A program made the position numbers and the translations under genes. Shown here piece after piece: positions 26,101-34,087 of a DNA stretch of 46,893 nucleotides. Every line of letters begins with the position of its first letter. Position 1 is the stretch's first letter. Below the pieces are notes generated by a model. The model was not told the origin of the DNA. It worked only from the letters and a program-made list of their open reading frames with translations, and did no database searches. Origin of the DNA: Verrucomicrobiaceae bacterium (lineage in GTDB: Bacteria; Verrucomicrobiota; Verrucomicrobiia; Verrucomicrobiales; Verrucomicrobiaceae); NCBI GenBank assembly GCA_019694165.1, contig JAIBCL010000046.1:1-46893 (forward strand), read 5' to 3'.

Positions 26101-28806
26101 CACACGACCGGCACGCCCGCGAGCGACTCGATGACCTATCGCCTCGCCGGCATCAACGGCCAGAACTCCACCCCGGCGACGGTCACGTTCAACTTCAGCA
26201 ACGCGATGCGCCTGCCGAACACGACGAGCACCATGCCGCTCACTCCGCCGAGCACCGGACTCGCGGTGGTCGATGCTTTGCCGACGGTGAGCTTCACCGC
26301 GCCGACATGCATGGCGACGGTGCCCGGCAGCACGACGAAGCTCGTGATCGGCGAGCGCAATGGCAAGCTCTGGCTCGTGCCCGACATCACTTCCTCCTCC
26401 GCGGCGAAGCAGCTCTTCCTCGACGTCGCCGCCGTGGTGAATCCGCGCGCGCTGGAAGACTTTGAAGACGATGGCAACGAACTTGGCCTCAAAGGCGTCG
26501 CGTTCCATCCAAACTTCGCGGGCAACGGCCAGTTCTTCATCACCTACTGCCTCAAGAGCAACACCGGCCAGCGCTACATTCGCGTCGCGCGCTTCACGAC
26601 GGTGAGCGGCAATCCCAATCTCGGCGACACGGGGAGCGAGCAGCCCTTCATCACGCAGTCCAGCAACTCGCCGATCCACAACATCGACATGTGTACGTTC
26701 GGGCCCGATGGCTACCTCTATTTCACGGTCGGCGATGGTGGCAATCTCAATGACAGCGAAGGCAACGCGCAGCGCATCGACAAGGATTTCTGGTCGTCGA
26801 TTTTCCGCATCGACGTCGATCGATTGCCCGGCAATCTCGAACCGAACGCCCATGCGGCCATTGCTTTGAATCCGGCCGACTCGAACCACGCCTTCTACAA
26901 AGTGCCCGCTGACAATCCCTTCATCGGCGCAACGTCGTTCAATGGCAATCCTCTTCCTGGCCCCGGCGCCGTGCGCACGGAAATCTACGCACTCGGCTTC
27001 CGCAATCCGTGGCAGATCAGCTTCGACTCCGGCGGCACGCACGAGATGTGGTGCGGAGAGGTGGGACTCGACAGTTGGGAGGAAGTGAACGTCGTCACGC
27101 CCGGCGGCAACTACGGCTGGGCCTACAAGGAAGGCAACGCGACTGGCGTGCGGACGGGCGCGCCAGCGGGCTTTGCGCCCACTGCACCGCTTTGGACCTA
27201 CTTCCACGGCGGCGGCATCCTTGAAGGCCGCAGCGTCACCGGCGGCGTGGTGTATCGAGGCACCAAGTACCCCACGCTCACCGGTAAATATGTGTTCGGC
27301 GATTTCGTCTCCGGCCACTTGTGGACGCTCGTGCGCAACGGCTTGAACCCGCCGACGGTCGAGCGCATCGGCGGCGAGGCGGGCATCGTGGCCTTCAATT
27401 TCGATCCCTCGAACGGCGACATCATCATGCTCGACTACGGAGACGGGAAAGTGCGCCGCCTCACCACGCAGACGATCGACAACTCGTTTCCCGCCAAACT
27501 CAGCGACACCGGCCTCTTTGCCGACATGTCCGACCTCACGCCGAATCCCGGCGTCGAGCCCTACTTCATCAATCTGCCATTCTGGAGCGACTACGCGCGA
27601 AAGTCCCGCTACTTCTCGATCCCGGATGCCATCTCGACCTTCGGCTACGCGCAGGAAGGCGAGTGGTCGCTGCCCACAGGCTCGATCTGGATCAAGCACT
27701 TCGACTTCGATCAAACGCGTGGCAACCCGGCCACCGGCAAGCGGCTGGAGACGCGCCTGCTCGTGAAGAACTCCACCGGCGCGTATGGTGTGAGCTACCG
27801 CTGGAATGACGCGGGCACTGAAGCGTATCTCGTCGATGACAATGGCGTGGACTTCGACATGAACATCACCGTGAGCGGCAGTCCGTATGTCCAGCACTGG
27901 CGCATCCCGAGCCGCGCCGAATGCATGAACTGCCACACCCCGCAGGGCGGCTTCTCGCTGAGCTGGGAAACGCGTCAGCTCAATCACACCGGCACACTCG
28001 CCGGCTCCAGCGGAAATTTTCTCTCGCTGCTCGCGAGTGCTGGTTATCTCAGCTCGCCACCGTCGGCAGCGACCGTCGCGAACTTGCCGTTCTTCTCGAC
28101 GCCGACCGACACGACGCAAACGCTCGAAAGCCGCGCTCGCTCGTGGCTCGCGGTGAATTGCTCGTATTGCCATCAAGCCGGCGGCACCGGCGTCGCGTAT
28201 TTCGATCTGCGCCCGGAACTCTCGCTCACGCAGACGAACATGATCGACGGCGCGCTCTTCAATCCGCATCAGCCCAGCCACAAGGCCGTCGTGCGCGGCA
28301 GTCCGAATGACTCCGTCATTCTCAGCCGCATGGCCGCTAGCAATGGCTACACGCGCATGCCGCCGCTCGGCACAGCCGAACTCGACCTCAACGGCATCCA
28401 GGTCGTGACCGACTGGATCAATCAATCGGTCAATCGCAGCACCTACAACGACTGGCGCATCGCGAACTTCGGCAATGGCACCTCGCCCGAAGGCGCGCAA
28501 AACTTCGACGCTGACGACGACGGTCAGAACAACTACTTCGAATGGCTCGGCAGCACCGGGCCGCTCGCGGCAGGATCATTCCTGTATCCCGGCATCACCA
28601 CCAGCGGCGGCAACGTGAACGTCCAGTTCCCCAATCTCCAGGGCCGCCTCATCCAGGTGCAAACGAGCACCGACCTCATCAACTGGTCGCTCTGGAACGC
28701 GCCGAACAACAACGGCTTCCCGGCACCGACTGGTGCGACCCGCACGCTCACCGCCCCGGTCGATGCGCCCCGGCGCTTCTTCCGTCTCGACGTGCGAGAG
28801 CAGTAG
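23122..28806 (+). CDS. Very large secreted sugar-dehydrogenase/dihaem cytochrome fusion (1894 aa)
   Basis: Start chosen at MRLAPLLLLLSS, a good signal peptide; the open frame begins earlier but without one. Domains in order: a CBM6-like carbohydrate-binding region (about 30-215, GIVQGEAENYH); three repeats of about 242 residues beginning at 228, 470 and 711 (VIIGQDEFAYADG-type), each lectin-like with NPSSG-REFGI and RLGSGG motifs; an Ig/cadherin-like piece (about 943-1025); and a glucose/sorbosone-dehydrogenase propeller (about 1030-1450, with GLKGVAFHPNF, FGPDGYLYFTVGDGG and LGFRNPWQISFD). A region like the SO_2930 dihaem cytochromes follows, with haem motifs CMNCH (1601) and CSYCH (1680), and then a tail with DADDDGQNNYFEWLG. 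It is predicted to oxidise sugar with PQQ and pass electrons to the attached haems. Confidence 0.9.
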   Translation: MRLAPLLLLLSSMAAPALRAGLLAPTSPYVESGGIVQGEAENYHAKANSAVSPGTDAWVEVPTNAVQGATFETASGGLFFQTQPDDGTANATFNGATVGSSVDYKITISTPGTYQLFLRWDGWDGASDSIYAGILELADGIGGTRADWYEDTGHATSDFAQQNWDGLGQAEANVAIATQGAMTWSITTPGTYTLRVVAREDGVALDAWRLQLTSLPDPNPVATSSSSVIIGQDEFAYADGAIAGKNGGTNWDFDNTTNNDAFIGFTRQTASTWDAVFGAPAIAGGKLTTLDSGAKREYGSPSEANGAVNDAFSSPSRQVYCRVQMTRAAGATWTGISSYDFNAERIFFGVPFNPNPSSGVREFGIEENGATYSGVPVVDGVTYTLVAKLDFVNDVIALYVNPDFSKPESQNTPAATRSYVGGNWSTAVRLGSGGTSGAGAVSWDNLVVGSSWSAVQRAYPLNVPVSGADVVIAQESFDYPGGNILNRDGGTGWDFDNINADAFVGRTQIQSTWDNVQGFPYVDGNRQMLATWSSSAKREYGAPTEANGAFSNAAASQYKTLYYRFEMLRGGLGVTWGGLSLYDTTNERILFGVPDAVNPSSGVREVGIHNLGSNSWNYTGIAPVTGARYNLVAKVDFTTGTVSLFVNPNFSLGEPATPNATLAWAGGTTTALRFGSGGSDPVYWDDVAVTTSWAAMQNLYPTSIPAAGSDVIIGTENFTYADGGIGGRAGGAYWDFENQSAGDGVANHTQEIANWDVAFGSPFVTAGKLSTQEAGAIRQYNATENDGAINEDAGTIHKQVYCRFEMTRAAGATWGGASFFDFGNERLLVGVPFAVNPASGNREFAVHDLALGHTYSGVQPVDGQTYTIVAKLDYVGNLVSLWINPDLAQPESANAPLVTRPYASLNWNTAIRLGSGGSAPTTWDNVAVTTSWRAMQSSLGPPLTTNDSVTLRHLSKVLIDVKRNDAGAGTVEIVTPPSFGTAVLDADGRIRYTHTTGTPASDSMTYRLAGINGQNSTPATVTFNFSNAMRLPNTTSTMPLTPPSTGLAVVDALPTVSFTAPTCMATVPGSTTKLVIGERNGKLWLVPDITSSSAAKQLFLDVAAVVNPRALEDFEDDGNELGLKGVAFHPNFAGNGQFFITYCLKSNTGQRYIRVARFTTVSGNPNLGDTGSEQPFITQSSNSPIHNIDMCTFGPDGYLYFTVGDGGNLNDSEGNAQRIDKDFWSSIFRIDVDRLPGNLEPNAHAAIALNPADSNHAFYKVPADNPFIGATSFNGNPLPGPGAVRTEIYALGFRNPWQISFDSGGTHEMWCGEVGLDSWEEVNVVTPGGNYGWAYKEGNATGVRTGAPAGFAPTAPLWTYFHGGGILEGRSVTGGVVYRGTKYPTLTGKYVFGDFVSGHLWTLVRNGLNPPTVERIGGEAGIVAFNFDPSNGDIIMLDYGDGKVRRLTTQTIDNSFPAKLSDTGLFADMSDLTPNPGVEPYFINLPFWSDYARKSRYFSIPDAISTFGYAQEGEWSLPTGSIWIKHFDFDQTRGNPATGKRLETRLLVKNSTGAYGVSYRWNDAGTEAYLVDDNGVDFDMNITVSGSPYVQHWRIPSRAECMNCHTPQGGFSLSWETRQLNHTGTLAGSSGNFLSLLASAGYLSSPPSAATVANLPFFSTPTDTTQTLESRARSWLAVNCSYCHQAGGTGVAYFDLRPELSLTQTNMIDGALFNPHQPSHKAVVRGSPNDSVILSRMAASNGYTRMPPLGTAELDLNGIQVVTDWINQSVNRSTYNDWRIANFGNGTSPEGAQNFDADDDGQNNYFEWLGSTGPLAAGSFLYPGITTSGGNVNVQFPNLQGRLIQVQTSTDLINWSLWNAPNNNGFPAPTGATRTLTAPVDAPRRFFRLDVREQ

Positions 28807-28948
28807 GCTCCTCCGGCAACAGATGCTGGAGGCGTCGCCCGGCGGCAGCAGCGAAGCAGATCGCCGCCGGCCTTCGCGCCCGCCATTTCCGGGCTGCGAA
28901 TCACCACATCTGTAACCGCTTGCGAGGCCTGGCGTTACCCAGCGACAC

Positions 28949-28982
28949 CGGCAAAAGCCGTGCCTGCGTGCCCCGGCACGCA
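28949..28982. repeat. Paired intergenic hairpins
   Basis: CGGC-AAAA-GCCG is followed at once by TGCGTGCC-CC-GGCACGCA. They lie between the dehydrogenase gene and the next gene on the same strand and could attenuate or terminate transcription. No T-run follows. Confidence 0.5.
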
Positions 28983-29005
28983 TTCAAATCCAATCTGACA
29001 ACACC

Positions 29006-29614
29006 ATGAAAAACCGCATCAACATCGTCACTCTCATCATCTCGCTGGCCGCCACGGCCGGCTTCTCACAAGAAATCGTTCCCCAGGCCGATGCCATGAA
29101 GGGCGCGGCGATGGCCTGGCAGGCCAGCGCGGACATCACCGACGCGCCGGTCGTCGTCGATCCGGACATCAAGAATCCCTTTGCGATGAAGGGAGGCAGC
29201 AACATCGGCATGCTCGTGGTGCCGGAGACGAAGCTTGCCAAGGAGATCGAACACGCCGGCGCGGGCGTGACGCCGGTCGCGCAGATTTGGCTGCGCGGTT
29301 TGCTGCCTGTCTTCAACGGCAGCACCGCCACGCTGGACAAGCTGCGCACGGTGAGCGTGTCGGACGGCGCAAATTCGCTGCTCGTGCCCGTGCTGTTCGT
29401 GGGGCTGCAAAACGGTACCGTCGGAAAGGAACTCGTCATCTTCAGCCAGGACAAGACCGCGCTCGCCACATTGCCTCTGAAGGCCGTCGAACAGGAGCAG
29501 AAGCTGCCGGTGGAATTCAGCGTCGTGGCGAACAACGAACGCAAATCTGCGGAGGTGACGATGACGCTGGTCGGCAAGTTCCAGGCGAACTTCGGTCTGG
29601 CAGCGGAGAATTGA
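29006..29614 (+). CDS. Secreted hypothetical protein (202 aa)
   Basis: A signal peptide (IVTLIISLAATAGFSQE) precedes a mature chain without membrane helices. It is rich in beta-type segments (LVPVLFVGLQNGTVGKELVI, LPVEFSVVANNERKSAEVTM). No family recognised. It is on the same strand as the dehydrogenase fusion and the PQQ-like gene, about 200 bases from each, so shared regulation is possible but not shown. Confidence 0.72.
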   Translation: MKNRINIVTLIISLAATAGFSQEIVPQADAMKGAAMAWQASADITDAPVVVDPDIKNPFAMKGGSNIGMLVVPETKLAKEIEHAGAGVTPVAQIWLRGLLPVFNGSTATLDKLRTVSVSDGANSLLVPVLFVGLQNGTVGKELVIFSQDKTALATLPLKAVEQEQKLPVEFSVVANNERKSAEVTMTLVGKFQANFGLAAEN

Positions 29615-29629
29615 ACGTGCGCACGCCGT

Positions 29630-29650
29630 GCGGCCCGGAGCGAGGGCCGC
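29630..29650. repeat. GC-rich intergenic hairpin
   Basis: GCGGCCC-GGAGCGA-GGGCCGC lies 16 bases after the stop of the 202-residue gene. Its position suits a terminator, though the T-tract is missing. Confidence 0.45.
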
Positions 29651-29817
29651 CGGCTCCCGCGCAGTTCGGCACCGGCAGTTTGCGCGTCCATGGCTGGGGA
29701 CCGGTGCGTTGACGGCGGCGCGGTCTGCCTCGGCCCGAGGTGCTCACGCAATGCGGATTTACGCGCTTTCCCTCCGGCTGGTGACGTTCACTGTGCCCCG
29801 CACTCATTCCCGCCGCC

Positions 29818-31119
29818 ATGAGACCCGCCCGCTTCTTTCTCCTTTGCATTGTGCTGACTGCTTCGCTCCATGCCGCCGACTGGCCGCAGTGGCGGGGGCC
29901 TTCCCGAGACGGAGTCTGGAGTGAGACGGGGATCATCTCGAGTTTCACGTCGCAAAAACTCACGCCGCTGTGGAGCGCGCCGGTTGGTGCGGGCTACAAC
30001 GGACCGACGGTCGCGGGAGACCGCGTGTTTGTCATGGACCGCGTCGCGCAGCCGGAGCAGCAGGAACGCGTGCTGTGCCTGGACCGCACGACGGGCAAGG
30101 TGCTCTGGACTCATGCTTATGCGTGCGAGTATCGCGACTTCGGCTACCCGCTTGGCCCCCGCGCCGCGGTGACCATCGAGGCCGGCCGCGCTTTCTCACT
30201 CGGCGCGATGGGGCATCTGTTCGGTCTTGATGCTGCAACGGGCAGGGTGCTCTGGTCTCACGATTTGAAAGCGGAGTTCAATGCCGACATCCCCCTCTGG
30301 GGCATCGCTTCCGCGCCGCTCGTGGCTGGTGATCTGGTCATCGTGCAGGCCGCGGGCCGGCCTGACGCGTGCATGATGGCCTTCGACGCGACCACGGGAA
30401 AAGAGAAATGGCGGGCGCTCGACGGCAAAGGATCCTACTCCGCGCCGAAGCTCATCGGGTACGACGGGCACGATGTCGTGCTCGCCTTCACAGGCAACTG
30501 GCTGGCCGCGCTCGAGCCTGAGACGGGCAGGGTGATTTGGAGTCTCGAATTCAAGCCCGCGAAGATGCCCATCAACGTGCCCGACGCCGTGCTGGATGAA
30601 AGCGGACGCCATCTGTTTGCCACCACGTTTTACGACGGCTCGTTCTATTTTGGGATGAATCGCGGCGCATCGCCGCCTGATCTGCTCTGGCGGCGCCAAG
30701 GCGTCAGCGAGCGCAAAACGGAAGCGCTGCACTGCATGATCATGACGCCGCTGCTGCGTGACGGCCACATCTATGGCATCGACAGCTACGGCGAGTTCCG
30801 CTGCCTCGATGCGAAGACCGGAGACCGGGTGTGGTCCGACGAATCGCTGCTCGCCAACGGGCGCTGGGCCACCGCCTACTTTGTGCAAAATGGCGACCGC
30901 ACATGGATCACGACCGAGAAGGGCGAGATCATCATCGCCCGGCTCACGCCGGAGGGATTTGAGCGCATCAGCAGCGCACAACTCATCACGCCGACGACGG
31001 AGCTGCGCGGACGGAACCACCCCATCGACTGGTCCCATCCCGCGTTTGCCCACCGGTGCGTGTTCGCGCGGAACGACCGCGAGATCATCTGCGTGTCACT
31101 GGCCGCCGAATCCAGATGA
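29818..31119 (+). CDS. Secreted PQQ-like beta-propeller repeat protein
   Basis: 433 residues with a signal peptide (FFLLCIVLTASLHAADW). ADWPQWRGPSRDGVWSETG is the classic opening of the PQQ-like (outer-membrane-type) WD-like propellers abundant in Verrucomicrobia and Planctomycetes. Repeats with DRTTGKVLWTH, DAATGRVLWSHD, DATTGKEKWRAL, EPETGRVIWSLE and DAKTGDRVWSDE mark the blades. Such proteins are usually non-catalytic scaffolds or relatives of BamB, so enzymatic PQQ use is not implied. Exported. Confidence 0.87.
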   Translation: MRPARFFLLCIVLTASLHAADWPQWRGPSRDGVWSETGIISSFTSQKLTPLWSAPVGAGYNGPTVAGDRVFVMDRVAQPEQQERVLCLDRTTGKVLWTHAYACEYRDFGYPLGPRAAVTIEAGRAFSLGAMGHLFGLDAATGRVLWSHDLKAEFNADIPLWGIASAPLVAGDLVIVQAAGRPDACMMAFDATTGKEKWRALDGKGSYSAPKLIGYDGHDVVLAFTGNWLAALEPETGRVIWSLEFKPAKMPINVPDAVLDESGRHLFATTFYDGSFYFGMNRGASPPDLLWRRQGVSERKTEALHCMIMTPLLRDGHIYGIDSYGEFRCLDAKTGDRVWSDESLLANGRWATAYFVQNGDRTWITTEKGEIIIARLTPEGFERISSAQLITPTTELRGRNHPIDWSHPAFAHRCVFARNDREIICVSLAAESR

Positions 31120-31160
31120 ACGCGGGGAGCGCGCGCGAATCGATGGCGGCGCAGGACTGC

Positions 31161-31907
31161 TCACCACGACTCCAGGCACTGGACGAGCCGCGGTTCCAGT
31201 GCGGGGTCGAGCCAGGCGAGCACTTGCCGGATGTCATCCGCGGACATGCCTGTGCAGCCCGCCGTGGCGATGCCGGGCGCGGGCCAGCGGTGGAGGAAGA
31301 TGCATGAGCCGCGCCACGGCAGGCCGCCAGGATTGTGGGCGATGACGGCACCCCAGCGGTAGAGGTCATCGTGGCGGATCATGGCTTCGTTGCTGTCCCA
31401 GTCGCGACTCACCAGGGTGTTGTCCACGATTTGATTGTAGTAGCGTGACTTCGGATCATCGACGCCGATGATGGACTGCGTGAGCGGCAAATAGCGAAGC
31501 CTGAGCCAAGAGGCATCCGGTCCGCGCGCCACTCCGAAGGCGAAGGGGATGAGGAAGACGCCGGCCGGGCTGCAGCCGTCGCCTTCGTGCTTGATGCGGA
31601 AGTCCGCCGGGGCCGTGCAGCAATGCTCGCCAACGCCCCAGGCGAGACCCTTGCGTCCGAGCGTGACCGGGATGGGGCCGGCGTGGGTTTGCCAACGTCC
31701 ACCCGCCTCGCGCTCCAGGAGCCAGAGCTTCGCATCGACGGATTCTTCGGAGGGTGAGAGCACGAGCATGACCTGACGGCAGCCATCGGGCAGGGCGGAG
31801 CGAAACATTCGCGGCACGCGCGGCGCCGCAGGCACGAGGACCTGCATGGCCGCCCAGATCGCGGTGGTGATCGCGACGGCTGCGAGGATGATGGCGCGTC
31901 GTTTCAT
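31161..31907 (-). CDS. L,D-transpeptidase-like (YkuD family) protein
   Basis: 248 residues from MKRRAIILAAVAITTAIWAA, an N-terminal signal or anchor; a longer frame exists but has no merit. The mature part begins like YkuD proteins (LVLSPSEESVDAKLWLLERE). It carries FLHRW (His206) and ATAGCTGM (Cys218), the His...GC catalytic pair of L,D-transpeptidases, which cross-link peptidoglycan or attach proteins to it. Here GCTGM replaces the usual GCxR, so activity is likely but not certain. The ATG overlaps the stop of the 62-residue gene as ATGA. Confidence 0.82.
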   Translation of the reverse strand: MKRRAIILAAVAITTAIWAAMQVLVPAAPRVPRMFRSALPDGCRQVMLVLSPSEESVDAKLWLLEREAGGRWQTHAGPIPVTLGRKGLAWGVGEHCCTAPADFRIKHEGDGCSPAGVFLIPFAFGVARGPDASWLRLRYLPLTQSIIGVDDPKSRYYNQIVDNTLVSRDWDSNEAMIRHDDLYRWGAVIAHNPGGLPWRGSCIFLHRWPAPGIATAGCTGMSADDIRQVLAWLDPALEPRLVQCLESW

Positions 31908-32092
31908 GTGGTGCACGCTCGCTGGTCGGGGAGTCGTCCTGACTTCTCCGCCTCCACCACCCACGCCGTGTTGAGCGCGGCACCGGGCTTCTCACACGTC
32001 GTCCGCGCCTTTTCGAGAGCGGGTGCCTTCGCGTCCACGCGGGTGATGGCCGCGGAGAAATGCAGCGCGAAAATCAGGGACGTGCGGTTCAT
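31904..32092 (-). CDS. Small secreted hypothetical protein (62 aa), coupled to the transpeptidase gene
   Basis: Begins MNRTSLIFALHFSAAITRVDA, which resembles a signal peptide, then about 40 polar residues with two Cys (TTCEKPG, QRACTT) and no recognisable family. It sits 62 bases after the HTTM gene's stop, and its own stop overlaps the start of the transpeptidase gene (ATGA). The overlap is the main reason to believe it. Confidence 0.55.
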   Translation of the reverse strand: MNRTSLIFALHFSAAITRVDAKAPALEKARTTCEKPGAALNTAWVVEAEKSGRLPDQRACTT

Positions 32093-32154
32093 GGCCGCGA
32101 TGCTAGACGCGAGGGCGGCGGAGTCCACCGGTTCATTGCTCGCGCGGCATGCCC

Positions 32155-33627
32155 TCAAAGTGATCCGCTGCGCTGAATCTCCATCTTCTGGATCGCGACC
32201 GGCGGCGTACCCGGTGGCGGTGTGTCCTCGCGCATGTACCACAGCGTCCAGCCTTTGATCTGTAGTGCCGCGGGATGGCTGCCGTTCCATTCGAAGGCGA
32301 ACCAGTTGCCGACCAGCGGGCGCGCCTTTTGATACCTCGAACGCCACAGGTTGACCATGAGCTTCTGCCATTTCGTGTCCCGAAATTCGGCGGAGATGAC
32401 CGCTGGTTTCTCAAATGAAACGGGTCGTCCCTCGCGGAGCAGATCGACGTGGGAGCCGTCCGCAAGGCGTGCTTCCATGATGAGCCAGCCGTCGTCCTTC
32501 GTCGGGCCTGGCGCGAACATGGTCCAGTACTGTGGGAGGTGGAGGGCGTAGCCTGCGGGATTCATCCACTGCGGGAACCATGGCGTCCATCGTGCGGGAT
32601 CGATGCTGCGGATATTCCACAGCGTCACGTAGAGGAGAGATATGAAACCACATGCCTGGACGACGGTGGAGGTCCACCACCGTCGTCGCGGCGCATTGCC
32701 AGATGGATTTGCATCAGCGGCCGTTCCGTCCGCCAGCGCCAGCCCGCGCGGGCCGAGCTTGTCCCAAAACCCGGGCGGCAGAAACAGCGTCCAGGCCACG
32801 ATCATCGTGAGCGGGAACGGCCCCAGCCGCAGGCACACCCAAAGGCCCGCGTGCAGCACCCAGAATGAAACGACGGCAACCATGCGCCAGCAGCCGTTCC
32901 GCCATGGCACGAAGGCGAGCGCGGGTCCGATCAACTCCAGCCACCAGGTGCTGAAAGTCATGACCCGGTCGAAAACGGGAAACTCCAGCAACCGGCGGCC
33001 CGCGACGGTGACGAACTGATCGAGGCACAGTGCGTAGTAAACCGCCGTTCCATCACGGACCCACTCCGGGCCGCTTTTCAGCGCCACGCCCGCCCAGTAT
33101 ATGATGGCGATCTGAATGAGAATGCCCAGCCCCGGCCATGTGGCGATGAGGCCGACGCCGTCCGCTTCTCTTTTGCGCAAACACGCGTCCGCGGACCACC
33201 GCGCGCCGAGCGGCAGCATCATGGACCAGAAGAGGAGCAGCCGCAGCACCATGTCGCCGCTGTGCAGGACGATTTGGTTCCGAGCGTGAAGCGAGCACAG
33301 CAGCACCCAGCACACCGCCACGGCGACCCGGGTGTGGAAGCCCGCCAGCAGGCACAGCGCAGCGGTCATGTGGAGCAGGAGCAGCGTCACCTGCCAGGCC
33401 GTCGATCCGCTCCAGGAGTGGATGGACCAGAGCCACGGGCTTTCCTCAAACTGCGGCAGGGATGCCAGGGGCAGGAAGCCCTGGTCCGAGTAAAACGCAC
33501 GCACACTGCCCAGCGCCAGGGCGATGTCCCAAAGCAGAAGCACGCCGAGACCGATGCGGAACGCCGCCAGCGAGCGCGGATCAATGCCGGCCGTCCGACG
33601 GAAGGCGTGCTTCAGGAAACTGTGCAT
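32155..33627 (-). CDS. HTTM (vitamin K-dependent gamma-carboxylase-like) membrane protein
   Basis: 490 residues from MHSFLKHAFRRTAGIDPRSLAAFR. The opening 'DPRSLAAFRIGLGVLLLWDIA' and YSDQGFLPLASLP are the HTTM signature. Many helices follow (LLLLHMTAALCLLAGFHTRVAV, MVLRLLLFWSMMLPLG). A soluble C-terminal part contains WNIRSIDP and FAPGPTKDDGWLIME. Bacterial HTTM proteins have no settled function, and gamma-carboxylation is not established for them. It is the first gene of a likely three-gene unit with the small protein and the L,D-transpeptidase. Confidence 0.88.
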   Translation of the reverse strand: MHSFLKHAFRRTAGIDPRSLAAFRIGLGVLLLWDIALALGSVRAFYSDQGFLPLASLPQFEESPWLWSIHSWSGSTAWQVTLLLLHMTAALCLLAGFHTRVAVAVCWVLLCSLHARNQIVLHSGDMVLRLLLFWSMMLPLGARWSADACLRKREADGVGLIATWPGLGILIQIAIIYWAGVALKSGPEWVRDGTAVYYALCLDQFVTVAGRRLLEFPVFDRVMTFSTWWLELIGPALAFVPWRNGCWRMVAVVSFWVLHAGLWVCLRLGPFPLTMIVAWTLFLPPGFWDKLGPRGLALADGTAADANPSGNAPRRRWWTSTVVQACGFISLLYVTLWNIRSIDPARWTPWFPQWMNPAGYALHLPQYWTMFAPGPTKDDGWLIMEARLADGSHVDLLREGRPVSFEKPAVISAEFRDTKWQKLMVNLWRSRYQKARPLVGNWFAFEWNGSHPAALQIKGWTLWYMREDTPPPGTPPVAIQKMEIQRSGSL

Positions 33628-34084
33628 GGCGCTCGTGACATGGTGCAGGAAGGGATGCGCGTGCGTGTGGACTCGTAGCACGACCTGCGCGGTCGTAAAG
33701 GGGCGGCCAGCAGCGTCGCTGAGCGTGCTGGCCGCGACATGCGCGCACCCATGCGCCGCATGATGTTTCCGTCTTTACCCTTGCCTCGTTCGCGAGAAAG
33801 GGGATAGTCGCGGTGTCCAGAAAACTTCGGCGGACTGCTAAGAAGCGTGCCGCCGGTCCGTTTGGGACACGACGCCGAGGTCTGACAGCCGCGCGTCTCG
33901 AAGAATTTCTCCAGAAGCATGATCATCGTTAATTCAACAATCGCCGCGCCGAAGCATTCGGAAGCCGTGGGGTTGTTCATGCCTGTCTGATGTTCCCGGT
34001 CGCGAACAGCCATGTCGTGCCGTGTCAAGAGTTTGAGGTCCAGCTCATGGTCCTCTCGTGCCCAAATCCACCCGGAGGTGTCCC
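33628..34084. other. Intergenic stretch between HTTM gene and infC with two hairpins
   Basis: 457 bases between divergent genes, with no convincing coding frame. Two strong hairpins lie side by side: CGACC-TGCGC-GGTCG (33681-33695), and a perfect 10-bp stem GCGGCCAGCA (33703-33712 paired with 33726-33735). The infC leader must lie in the right part. It is A/T-richer near 33900-33960 (CATGATCATCGTTAATTCAAC), where a promoter could be, but I cannot assign boxes. Confidence 0.55.
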
Positions 34085-34087
34085 ATA
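34074..34087 (+). promoter_or_regulatory. Strong Shine-Dalgarno site before an AUA start codon of infC
   Basis: GGAGGTG at 34074-34080 is an ideal ribosome binding site. Four bases on is ATA (34085-34087), in frame with IF-3. The only conventional alternative, GTG at 34058, has no ribosome binding site and would translate through this element. Rare starts are known for infC in other bacteria and let IF-3 repress its own synthesis. Confidence 0.72.

Noticed and set aside
24964..28500. Minus-strand frame of 1178 codons inside the dehydrogenase fusion
   Set aside because: It is antisense to well-defined domains and haem motifs; composition is His/Arg/Val noise from third-position GC bias.
33612..34028. 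Minus-strand frame of 138 codons upstream of infC
   Set aside because: It overlaps the HTTM start and hairpins, has no signal or family, and its sequence is Arg/Ser-rich noise.
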